Made by a program: the position numbers and the translations under genes. Shown piece by piece: positions 8,321-16,095 of a stretch of DNA of 64,000 bases (position 1 is its first letter; each line of letters starts with the position of its first letter). Below the pieces are notes generated by a model. That model was not told the origin of the DNA and did no database searches. It saw nothing but the letters and a program-made list of their open reading frames with translations. The DNA is from Gordonia asplenii (lineage in GTDB: Bacteria; Actinomycetota; Actinomycetes; Mycobacteriales; Mycobacteriaceae): positions 186,001 through 250,000 of the forward strand of contig NZ_JABBNB010000001.1 of NCBI RefSeq assembly GCF_012933505.1. Reading direction: 5' to 3'.

Positions 8321-9421
8321 ATGTCCTCGAGTGAACGTGGCGCTCACCATTACGTTCGGCGTGCATGCACGCGGTGCGGCGCTCGGCCAAGCTTTAATCG
8401 TGTGGGCAAGCCTGGCCTTTGCGAGGTTTGCATTGACGCTGCCTACCGTGCATTGGGGGTAGAACCGGTAGGGCCACATGTCTCTGCGCAAGCGCCGCGC
8501 ATCTTCCGATGTCAAGTTTGCGGACGTGTAGATGCCGCGAGTCTTACCGCGCTTCGAAACAAGCGGCCACCCCTCTGCTTAGGGTGCTCGGTGAGAGAGA
8601 TTGCGGAGAGGGACATTTCACAAACGATCTCGGTGACAGAGGCGGCGGGATATATTATCTCGGGAACGTGGGTGGTCTATGGCCAGAATGGCAAGGAGGT
8701 CAGTCAGTCTGATCTCGCGGCGCAGATGAGCGCGTTCTGGGAACTCGTGGTTGCAACCTGTAGGAAGTGTGGAGCGGACACTGAAATCAGCGCGGTCTTT
8801 TGTCTGGCCTCGGCAGACTCAACGCGCGAGATACCTTGTATGAACTGCATGGCGGGAAATGAGGGCTTGGTCGAAAGGCAGGATCTCAGTTTCGCAGCCC
8901 ATGGTCTGGAAAGGTTGCACGACGGTTACGCGAAGATGACTGACCTCGTCACCGCGAAGTGCTTAGCGTGTGGGTCCCTCCGGAAGATTTCTGAGTCTGC
9001 ACTGCTATCTGGTGCGACACCATGTCTCTCTTGTGACTCGGGTATAGATCCCAATGTTCCGCATTTCGTATACATCGTTTGGTTCCCTCGACTCAAGGTT
9101 CGAAAGGTGGGTATTACAAACTGGGAATCGCACAGTGATCGCATTGCACAACACCTAAACCGCGGCGGATTTCTTGAGGATCTCGTTTTGGTGCCGAATC
9201 GAGATGCTGCGACGTTGCTCGAATCCTGGGTTCTGGAAAGCGTGGTGAAGGGACATCGCAAGGCGAGTAGTCCGTTGGATTTTCCACAAGGTGGGTGGAC
9301 GGAGACCTGGGTCGATAGTGCTCCGATCTTCGACCTGTCGCTGGCGTGCCGCGATGTGCGAAACTCAAGAGCCGGCATCGATGGTTGGCCGATGTCCCGT
9401 ACCTCGGGGTTAGGGAAGTAG
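8321..9421 (+). CDS. Multi-zinc-ribbon protein with GIY-YIG-like nuclease domain
   Basis: A 366-residue protein of lower GC than the flanking core genes. It carries repeated CxxC pairs that pair up as Cys4 zinc ribbons: C16/C19 with C34/C37, C64/C67 with C86/C89, C147/C150 with C173/C176, and C214/C217 with C235/C238. From about residue 248, FVYIVWFPRLKVRKVGIT, then SDRIAQH and LLESWVLE, resembles a GIY-YIG/T5orf172 nuclease: VYI for GIY, VGI for YIG, then candidate Arg and Glu. It is convergent with the mcrC-like gene, overlapping by 12 bases, and is the only plus-strand gene of the island. Function is not established; a DNA-binding nuclease in defence is an inference. Confidence 0.6.
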   Translation: MSSSERGAHHYVRRACTRCGARPSFNRVGKPGLCEVCIDAAYRALGVEPVGPHVSAQAPRIFRCQVCGRVDAASLTALRNKRPPLCLGCSVREIAERDISQTISVTEAAGYIISGTWVVYGQNGKEVSQSDLAAQMSAFWELVVATCRKCGADTEISAVFCLASADSTREIPCMNCMAGNEGLVERQDLSFAAHGLERLHDGYAKMTDLVTAKCLACGSLRKISESALLSGATPCLSCDSGIDPNVPHFVYIVWFPRLKVRKVGITNWESHSDRIAQHLNRGGFLEDLVLVPNRDAATLLESWVLESVVKGHRKASSPLDFPQGGWTETWVDSAPIFDLSLACRDVRNSRAGIDGWPMSRTSGLGK

Positions 9422-10597
9422 GTGCTGCTTGATTCTGTCCGCTACTTTGTCGACTTCCCCAAGCAACTCCTCCGGCGGTAATGCAAGGTCCATGGCGTGA
9501 CAGTGGATTGCGATTCTGGATCTGCGTACAGAGTGAGCAATAGCCGTCTCGTTCCCCTTGGCATACACCAAATGTCCGTCTTGTAGTCCGAGCGTCGTGC
9601 AGTACGCAAGCATCTGATAAAGATCGGCATCGGGAAACCCTTCGGGACGCTCTGCCTTGTATTTTGCGTCGATGACGGCGGCTGGTCGTCGGTCATGCCC
9701 TAACCATAGGAGGTCAGGTTTCATCACCACATGATCCGCTTCGTCGAGGAAGATACGGTGCTGTGTGACGGCTTTGCCTCCGAGCTCAGTCAGCACCTCG
9801 CCGAGTGCCGCACAGATGAAGTCTTCGAAGACCCGCCACATGTCGAACATGAATCCAGTGACGGTCAGATCCCCAATGCGCTGCTCGAAAGACTGTGCGG
9901 ATAGCACGATCTGGGCCAGTCGCAGGGCATCGTGATAGCGCGCGTTCAGGCGAGTCGGCTGCCACCGGGGAGGTGGCAGGCCTCGCGTAGGCGGTGAGAC
10001 TTCGCTCATAGCAATGTGCAGCCGTTGGAGTCGGCGACGTGCTCCCACAGAGATTCCGCGCACTCTGAGCATTCGCAAGGTTGCGGCCAAGAGCAGTCGA
10101 TTCTCGACGATGTCTACCGTGAAGTCGTCGTACTCCACAGACAGCGGAAGTGGTAGACCGTATCGGCGAGTCATCTGCTCGCCCGCGAGGATTCGCCCGC
10201 GGAGCACGGGCAGTGTGTCGGTCGTCGTGCGGTAACCCTGCAACAGTCCCTGAGCGGTGGCCAGTGTCGCCAACCTCGAAAACGCTTCAGCGAGGGCCGG
10301 AAGCAACTCGTCGTCGGCAATTAGATCGACTGCGTCGTCGCGCCAGAGGCTCCGATGCCCGCTATAGCCGAGTAGGAAGATCAGTCGATTCAAGTCGGCG
10401 ATCTTGGGACGGACGACGACCTGCTGGGCTCCGACCGCAACTGCACCGATCTTGCGGCCCGGCGCGATCTCATACCAGCCGGCATCGAGGGTTGGCGTGA
10501 CGACCACGATTGCCAGTGATCGCAACGCCTCGAACTCGTGGGCGGAAAGGCGAGCGAACTGCGAATCTCCGCCCTCAGTCAGGCAGATAGGTGTCAT
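9410..10597 (-). CDS. mcrC: McrC-like restriction nuclease subunit
   Basis: Probable nuclease partner of the McrB-like GTPase. The N-terminal half matches McrC (APGRKIGAVAVGAQQVVVRPKI, then a helical region with YGLPLPLSVEYDDFTVDIVENRLL). The C-terminal PD-(D/E)xK core is visible as P294-D295, then AAVIDAKYK with D310 and K312. ATG 10597 is chosen because earlier codons of the open frame merely lie antisense to the end of mcrB. This start overlaps mcrB by 23 bases and gives 395 residues. In McrBC, McrC cuts modified DNA when driven by McrB GTP hydrolysis. It is the last gene of the island operon. Confidence 0.88.
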   Translation of the reverse strand: MTPICLTEGGDSQFARLSAHEFEALRSLAIVVVTPTLDAGWYEIAPGRKIGAVAVGAQQVVVRPKIADLNRLIFLLGYSGHRSLWRDDAVDLIADDELLPALAEAFSRLATLATAQGLLQGYRTTTDTLPVLRGRILAGEQMTRRYGLPLPLSVEYDDFTVDIVENRLLLAATLRMLRVRGISVGARRRLQRLHIAMSEVSPPTRGLPPPRWQPTRLNARYHDALRLAQIVLSAQSFEQRIGDLTVTGFMFDMWRVFEDFICAALGEVLTELGGKAVTQHRIFLDEADHVVMKPDLLWLGHDRRPAAVIDAKYKAERPEGFPDADLYQMLAYCTTLGLQDGHLVYAKGNETAIAHSVRRSRIAIHCHAMDLALPPEELLGEVDKVADRIKQHLLP

Positions 10598-12812
10598 CGT
10601 CGTTACCTGCGGAGGATGCGGCGAATTTCTTCTCGATGGCTGCGAGCCCGTAGTCCGCGCGCACGTCGACGCCAGGGTCGCCGTAGTGAAACTCCTCAAG
10701 GAGTGGAAGGATCGAGGTCCGCCAGGCTCTGTCGAGGCCGCCTGGTGCGAAGACGGACTCGCGCATGAAGTACGACGGACCAATTTTGAAGTCGTCGTCG
10801 GGGATACGTTTGTTGAGTTCGTCCAACAGATCTGCGACGTGCGGAGAATGCCCCTTCTCGTGCAACCATCGCCGCAGAACCTTATTCGTGGGTTCCTCGG
10901 ACGGATGAAGCGGAAGGAAGGCGAAGCGTCGCCGCATCGCGGCGTCGACGAGTGCGATGGAGCGGTCAGCCGTGTTCATCGTGCCGAGCAGAATCACGTT
11001 GCGTGGCAATACAAACGGCTTGCCATCATCGGATCCGTACAGCAGGTCGATGCCTTCGCTGCGATACTCCAGCAGGAAATAGAGTTCACCGAAGATCTTG
11101 GCTAGGTTGCCCCGGTTGATTTCATCGATGATGAGAACATAAGCGGCGGAGGGATTTTCGTTGGCTTTGTCGACGATGCGGCGTAGTGGGCCGGGCCGTA
11201 GTTCGAATCCGACTTGACCACCGGACCCTTGCGCGGGCCGGTACCCCTCGAAGAAGTCTTCATACGAGTAGGCGGGGTGGAACTGGACTAATTTGACGTT
11301 CTCTCCGGCTAGGTAGTGGGCGAGCGCCTTAGCGAGGTAAGTCTTTCCGGTCCCGGGTGGTCCGTAGAAGATCAGCTGCGGGCGGTCGCGGAGGAGTTCG
11401 ACGCATTCTTGCAGCCACGCTTGTGGGACATTGAGTTGCTCGGCGAGTTCGGCATCGGCGTCACGAAGGTTGAGTTTGGTCGCTGGTGGGGAATCCTCGC
11501 GCTGGCCCATGAGTTCGCGGATGGTGTCAATCTGCTCGGTGATGTCTACCACGTCGCCGCCGGTTGTCAGCACCGCTGAGATCTCCATCGGGAGGTTGAC
11601 CGACGGCACGTTGTGAGTCTCCCAGGTTACTGAGCGGCGCAGGTTGGAGCGGCCGTCGCTGCTCGCGATTTGCTCGGCCTCGCCGGTCACCGTCCCAAAG
11701 TACGCTCGCCCCTGGCTGACGGTGACAACGAGATCACCGGGGTGAATCCTAGAAAGGAAGGTGTAGAGTTCGTGGGTCTTTTCTTGCCGGATCGTGTACG
11801 GAGAGGAACGATAATCTTCAGCAACTATCGCTCTGAGTTCATCCTGGGTGAGTTCGGAATCGAGTTGACGAAGGAACTTCGCGGCCAGCGAGACCGATCC
11901 CTTTCGCCGCCAGATCGGCACCATGTCGATGCCGGCCACGTTTGAGCCGTAGACCTTCCACGCATGGGTGACGTCGTCGGTCGGTTCGGCGGTGGGAGCT
12001 GGATCCTTCCACTTCTCAACCCAGGGTGAGACATAAAAGTCAACCGGACCGCCGTGGGCCTCAACGAGGTTGTCATAGATGGTGTGAAGATCGACGTCGA
12101 CATCGTCGGTGGTCGAGTGGCTGAGGTAGTCGGTCGCGAAGGCATCGCGGATCTGACGTCGCTGGTTGATGCTGACGATTGGGAGAAAGAAATCAGGGAA
12201 TGCGAGGTAAAGCAGCGACTGCCGCTGCGCAATTTGGCCAGTCTCGACCGACTGTGCGAGTGCGCGGAACTCCAATGGATCGTCGAGGAGTCCCATGCGG
12301 CGCTCGCTGGGGAGCGCACGGAACACCTGAGCGAATTCGATCAGGTAGTTGATTTGCTTCCACCGGTAGTTGTTAAAGGCTTGACCGCCATGGTAAACAC
12401 CTCCGGAGGAGAGGGCATGCTCGACGTCGGCGGGGAGGTGTACCGGTCGCTCGCTTAGCGCCAGAATTGTGTTCGCTTGCTCTATTTTCAATGGCCCACT
12501 GAGATTAACGATCGGTAGGACATTCATCGTGTAGAGCTCGGCGAAGAGCTGAATTGCGTCCGGCGAAGAATCGGCAAGCTGTCCGGCAAGTTTGTCGAAA
12601 AAGGTTCCGCCCCCGATGTCGGGGCGTTGAACGAAATCACGATTCAACTCCGCGAGGTTATCCTCGGTCCAAATCATTCGCCCCGGAGTAATTAATGATC
12701 CCCCCTTGCCGAGTCCGTCGACGATGAGGCGACGGCCGATGGCTTCTACGGTCGGCGCAGTCTTTCGGTTGAGAGATGGTGCCTGTGTGTTGTCAAGTCC
12801 GTTGTCGGGCAC
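10575..12812 (-). CDS. mcrB: McrB-like AAA+ GTPase
   Basis: Motor and recognition subunit of an McrBC-type modification-dependent restriction system, 745 residues from GTG 12812. The C-terminal AAA+ domain shows Walker A GPPGTGKT (K490), Walker B VLIIDEINRGN and sensor LGTMNTADRSIALVDAAMRRRF, the McrB/MoxR hallmark. The N-terminal 440 residues are not the E. coli DUF3578 type; HPGDLVVTVSQGRAYFGTVTGEA (about 340-370, partial) resembles an EVE-like/modified-base reader. That suggests a different target modification, which is inference. It starts 36 bases after darG stops and overlaps mcrC. Confidence 0.9.
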   Translation of the reverse strand: MPDNGLDNTQAPSLNRKTAPTVEAIGRRLIVDGLGKGGSLITPGRMIWTEDNLAELNRDFVQRPDIGGGTFFDKLAGQLADSSPDAIQLFAELYTMNVLPIVNLSGPLKIEQANTILALSERPVHLPADVEHALSSGGVYHGGQAFNNYRWKQINYLIEFAQVFRALPSERRMGLLDDPLEFRALAQSVETGQIAQRQSLLYLAFPDFFLPIVSINQRRQIRDAFATDYLSHSTTDDVDVDLHTIYDNLVEAHGGPVDFYVSPWVEKWKDPAPTAEPTDDVTHAWKVYGSNVAGIDMVPIWRRKGSVSLAAKFLRQLDSELTQDELRAIVAEDYRSSPYTIRQEKTHELYTFLSRIHPGDLVVTVSQGRAYFGTVTGEAEQIASSDGRSNLRRSVTWETHNVPSVNLPMEISAVLTTGGDVVDITEQIDTIRELMGQREDSPPATKLNLRDADAELAEQLNVPQAWLQECVELLRDRPQLIFYGPPGTGKTYLAKALAHYLAGENVKLVQFHPAYSYEDFFEGYRPAQGSGGQVGFELRPGPLRRIVDKANENPSAAYVLIIDEINRGNLAKIFGELYFLLEYRSEGIDLLYGSDDGKPFVLPRNVILLGTMNTADRSIALVDAAMRRRFAFLPLHPSEEPTNKVLRRWLHEKGHSPHVADLLDELNKRIPDDDFKIGPSYFMRESVFAPGGLDRAWRTSILPLLEEFHYGDPGVDVRADYGLAAIEKKFAASSAGNDDDTYLPD

Positions 12813-12848
12813 GGTGATTCGCTTGTCCTTCGTTTCGGCGTGGATGAG

Positions 12849-13916
12849 CTACCTCTGTGCTGCGATGAGCCCACGCTCAGTCAGCGCGCACCAGGCCGTC
12901 TCGACATGCTGTTCAGTGAACAAGCTTCTCTTACGCTGGTTCCATTCACGGACGATCTTCGCGGCCATCGTGGGGTCGGTCGCCGACGGCTCCTCGTGAG
13001 CCACCCAGTGGACAGTCGCGAGAAGCTCCATGCCGTACATCGACTCGAACCCCTCGATGGCCTGGAACACTTGGTCGATTCGTTCTGATGTCCGCGGGTG
13101 GGCCCGTACCACCCCACGTGCTTCGTCCACGGCGTCGGGTAGGACCCGGATCGGGTCAGCCGCCAGTACCTTCGCGGAGCCGTCACCGTAGCCAACAAGG
13201 AAGTGTCCTTCGACATGGTCAAGGACATGGCGCAAGTTGTCGGCGTAGGGCCCGTACAAGTTGCGTGCGTACTGCAGATTCAATGGTTCGCCGAGGACCT
13301 GCATGAAGTACATCAGCTTTTGAACCTCGATGGGGCTCGCATCGAGGGCAACCGCGCTGTATCGGTCGATCAACGTGACCAGCGCTGCGCGGCCAACGGT
13401 CATTCTCGGTCGAGGTGTGGCATTTCGCATTGCGGAGGCGTGGGGTGCGGGTGCGGGCGGATACAGCCGGACATCAAGCTCGGGGAGCGCCGCAAATGCA
13501 GTCACGATTCGCGGTTCGACGTCAGCCCAGTCGAGTCCTCCATTGCCGCAGCCTAGAGGTGGAATTGCAATCGAAGTGATCTCGCGGCCGCGGACTACCT
13601 CGACTAGGTCGACCAGGCCAGCTTCGATGTCGCCGATGCGGGAGCGCGCTCGCCAGTGTCCCTTCGTCGGAAAGTTGATGATGAACCGTGGGCCGTCGAG
13701 CATCCCGGTCTCCCAGACGTGCATCCGGCCCAACTGCACCTCGCCGGTCTTGCACGCCGCTGCGTAGGCCTTGAACATGTCGGGGTAGGCGCGCCGAAAT
13801 TGCAGGGCGATGCCCTTGCCCATCACCCCGACGGTATTGACGGTGTTGACCAGCGCGTCGACGCCGGCGTCCAGCAGGTTGCCGCTAGCGCTGGTCAGCA
13901 TGGTGTCGGGCTCCAT
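12849..13916 (-). CDS. darG: DarG antitoxin: macro-domain DNA ADP-ribosylglycohydrolase
   Basis: Antitoxin of the DarTG pair, 355 residues. Residues 1-160 are a macro domain (SASGNLLDAGVDALVNTVNTVGVMGKGIA with the NTVN and GVMGKGIA loops, later AIPPLGCGNGGLDW) of the type that removes ADP-ribose from DNA. The C-terminal half (SPIEVQKLMYFMQVLGEPL, LYGPYADNL) matches the DarG-specific domain that binds DarT directly. The gene begins 3 bases after the darT stop. An internal ATG at 13901 is an alternative start. In known DarTG systems loss of DarG activity frees DarT, causing abortive infection. Confidence 0.92.
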   Translation of the reverse strand: MEPDTMLTSASGNLLDAGVDALVNTVNTVGVMGKGIALQFRRAYPDMFKAYAAACKTGEVQLGRMHVWETGMLDGPRFIINFPTKGHWRARSRIGDIEAGLVDLVEVVRGREITSIAIPPLGCGNGGLDWADVEPRIVTAFAALPELDVRLYPPAPAPHASAMRNATPRPRMTVGRAALVTLIDRYSAVALDASPIEVQKLMYFMQVLGEPLNLQYARNLYGPYADNLRHVLDHVEGHFLVGYGDGSAKVLAADPIRVLPDAVDEARGVVRAHPRTSERIDQVFQAIEGFESMYGMELLATVHWVAHEEPSATDPTMAAKIVREWNQRKRSLFTEQHVETAWCALTERGLIAAQR

Positions 13917-13919
13917 GGT

Positions 13920-14567
13920 TCAAAAGTAGGCCTTCGGTGTGACATGAATGGGTGGCGCGGTTACCTCCAGGTTAGCGAGGACCGATTCGACCGTATCGCG
14001 GCGGGCGTCGTCGTAGACGGCGATCCCGTCGATCGCGTCCCACGGAACCCGCTGGTGGACCAAGCATTCAGCCATCCGGCGTTCCTTACGATCTGGGTCC
14101 TCCTCGGTGTTCCTCCAGTAGTCGAGATACATGACTGCCCAGTCGACGAGATCGTCCAGATCGTCGATGGCGGTGGAGTGCTTGCTGTGAGCGAGCGCGG
14201 CGTTCCGATCGGTGAACACCATCGGCAGGCCGTGCTGGTGAAGGATCTCGATTGTCGTAATCAGGTAGATCAGGTCGTGGCAGTCGCCAGTGAACGTCGG
14301 CACATTGCCGTGGCGGATTGCATACATCATCGGGCTACGCGACCGGAAGTAGAACGGCGCGTAGTCGGCGACGATGCCGTACGGTTCGACGACAACCGGT
14401 CTACGGCGGCGTTGCTCCTTGATGCTTGGGTTGCCGGCCTCGACGGTGAGGTGCCCGCCGCCCTGCGCGTCAGTGTCCGAGAGCAGTCCATGTTCGACGA
14501 TGGTCGCCAGGTGATCGATGTGAGTGAAGTGGCAAACAGTTGTCGGGACCGGACGCGGCACGGTCAA
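13920..14567 (-). CDS. darT: DarT toxin: DNA ADP-ribosyltransferase
   Basis: Toxin that attaches ADP-ribose to bases of single-stranded DNA using NAD. About 215 residues from a TTG at 14567 whose bases overlap the preceding stop; GTG 14561 (two residues later) is equally plausible. Family landmarks: TVCHFTHIDHLATIVEHGLLS, then NPSIKEQRRRRPV (the basic NAD-proximal loop), FYFRSRSPMMYAIRHGN, and RMAECLVHQRVPWDAI with the presumed catalytic glutamate E167 counted from the TTG. The key residues appear intact, so an active enzyme is expected. It follows the second recognition cassette with no gap, implying co-translation with the helicase/methyltransferase genes. Confidence 0.92.
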   Translation of the reverse strand: MTVPRPVPTTVCHFTHIDHLATIVEHGLLSDTDAQGGGHLTVEAGNPSIKEQRRRRPVVVEPYGIVADYAPFYFRSRSPMMYAIRHGNVPTFTGDCHDLIYLITTIEILHQHGLPMVFTDRNAALAHSKHSTAIDDLDDLVDWAVMYLDYWRNTEEDPDRKERRMAECLVHQRVPWDAIDGIAVYDDARRDTVESVLANLEVTAPPIHVTPKAYF

Positions 14568-15352
14568 GCAGCCATCTCGTCGTAGGCCTCCAAGATGAGG
14601 CGCTTTGTGCGGTACTCACCGAACTCAGCGATGTCTTTGCGTTTGACGATAGGGAACGTTTCCATTATGTAGTCGACGTCGTCGCGTTCGATGCCATACA
14701 GATGGAAGAAGGCGGCGTCAAGTTCGGCGCGGAGGTGGGCGCGTTGGGTGGGGTTCCAAGGGGTAGATGACGGGGTGCCCCGCAGATCCTCGGCGATAGG
14801 CCTCATCTCCAGGTTGTCCGCGATGAGGGCGGTTACGCGATCAAAGATCCATTCCTTCAAAGGCTTTTGCGACCAGGCAGTGATTGAGTCCGCAACTGAT
14901 GGGCTGATCATTGGCAGTTGGCGCATGGTGAAGTACTTTAGGTGGGTTCCACCGACCTTCTGTCGCGCGACAAAATCAAAAGCGAAACTGTTCCAGTTCG
15001 CAAGAATGACTGCGGCAGCCTCCGGGGGATCGCAGAAGGTTAGCAGAGTTCCACCCTCGGGCGACGCGTGTTCTCCGCTGATGGTTGCGATGCAGGTGCG
15101 CTCGTCGGTGCTACGGCAAATATCGCGCCAGCCGAGCAGCCAGTCGCGGTTCCAGCGCCCTTCGAGCTTGTCTGCGACCTCACCTTCCGCTACCCAATAG
15201 CGGGGAATTGCAACGAAATTCGAGTCTTCCTTCTCTTTGAGGGTTACGTCGCGTACTCGTCCGTCACGTTCATATGTAGCCCATCGGTGGTCGTACTGAT
15301 GGATCATCTTCGCTTCGTAGAGTGGAAGCATTGCCTTGACATCGGTAGTCAT
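14564..15352 (-). CDS. Second (spare) target-recognition cassette of the methyltransferase
   Basis: A 262-residue open frame closely similar to the cassette just upstream. Shared blocks include LPLYEAKMIHQ, RWATYERDG, DWLLGWRDICRSTDERT, SFAFDFVARQKVGGTHL, FFHLYGIERDDVDYIMETFP and FGEYRTKRLILEAYDEM. These match the C-terminal DNA-recognition region of type IIG/PglX-like methyltransferases, not a catalytic domain. The middle segment (about residues 95-200) differs most from its sister, as expected for alternative specificities. Its ATG overlaps the stop of the first cassette (ATGA). Either a separate specificity subunit or a reservoir for recombination into the main gene. Confidence 0.75.
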   Translation of the reverse strand: MTTDVKAMLPLYEAKMIHQYDHRWATYERDGRVRDVTLKEKEDSNFVAIPRYWVAEGEVADKLEGRWNRDWLLGWRDICRSTDERTCIATISGEHASPEGGTLLTFCDPPEAAAVILANWNSFAFDFVARQKVGGTHLKYFTMRQLPMISPSVADSITAWSQKPLKEWIFDRVTALIADNLEMRPIAEDLRGTPSSTPWNPTQRAHLRAELDAAFFHLYGIERDDVDYIMETFPIVKRKDIAEFGEYRTKRLILEAYDEMAA

Positions 15353-16095
15353 TTGGGAGTCTCCAGTGGGCTATCATCGATTCCAGCAGGGGAGTTGGAA
15401 GGTGCTCCGTTTCGTCTTCCGAGCACTATAGCGTCATATGCTTCAAGAACTAGTCGTTTGGTACGATACTCGCCAAGCTTGCTGAATTCCTTTCGTTTGA
15501 CAATAGGAAAGGCGTCCATGATGTAGTCGACATCATCGCGATCGATCCCGTAGAGATGAAAGAAGATTGCGTCTAGCTGGGCCTTTAGTTGCGCGCAATC
15601 TGCTGAATAGTCGAAGGTAATCAGATGGTGAAGGTGCTCGACTATCTGCCCCTGGAAGCCAGGAGACCGGAACTGCGCGGGGAATGGCACGGGGATCTGC
15701 TTGAGGTAGAAATAGGTCATTGACGTTCCGCCGACCTTCTGTCTTGCAACATAGTCGAAGGCAAATGAACTCCACGCAGCGCAGAGTAGCCTAATGTGAG
15801 GTGTAAAAGCGAGGGGTAGTTTGTGATTGACTGCCGCTACAGGAAGCATAGCGGCGATCATTGTTCGCTCATCCGTACTTCGGCAGATGTCGCGCCATCC
15901 GAGGAGCCAATCGCCTGGATGTCCACTGAGGCGTTCGTGCACGAGGCTTTCCGCTACCCAGTAGCGAGGCAGCGCAGCGAAACTCGAATCGGCCTTCTCC
16001 TCAGTCGTCACCAGACGGGTCGACCCGTCGCGCTCGTACGTCGCCCAGCGATAATCAAAGTGATGGATCATCTTGGCCTCGTAAAGTGGCATCAT
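15349..16095 (-). CDS. C-terminal target-recognition part of the methyltransferase, out of frame
   Basis: A 248-residue frame beginning MMPLYEAKMIHH and running through RWATYERDG, DWLLGWRDICRSTDERT, FAFDYVARQKVGGTSM, FFHLYGIDRDDVDYIMDAFP and YRTKRLVLEAYD. This is the sequence that normally completes an Eco57I/PglX-like adenine methyltransferase. Upstream in the same frame the codons read A-K-L-E-R-M-M straight from the G tract, so it is the displaced 3' part of the preceding gene. The stop of the truncated enzyme overlaps its ATG ATG, so reinitiation as a separate subunit is also possible. Adding one G or deleting two restores a single 1,308-residue protein. Confidence 0.8.
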   Translation of the reverse strand: MMPLYEAKMIHHFDYRWATYERDGSTRLVTTEEKADSSFAALPRYWVAESLVHERLSGHPGDWLLGWRDICRSTDERTMIAAMLPVAAVNHKLPLAFTPHIRLLCAAWSSFAFDYVARQKVGGTSMTYFYLKQIPVPFPAQFRSPGFQGQIVEHLHHLITFDYSADCAQLKAQLDAIFFHLYGIDRDDVDYIMDAFPIVKRKEFSKLGEYRTKRLVLEAYDAIVLGRRNGAPSNSPAGIDDSPLETPK

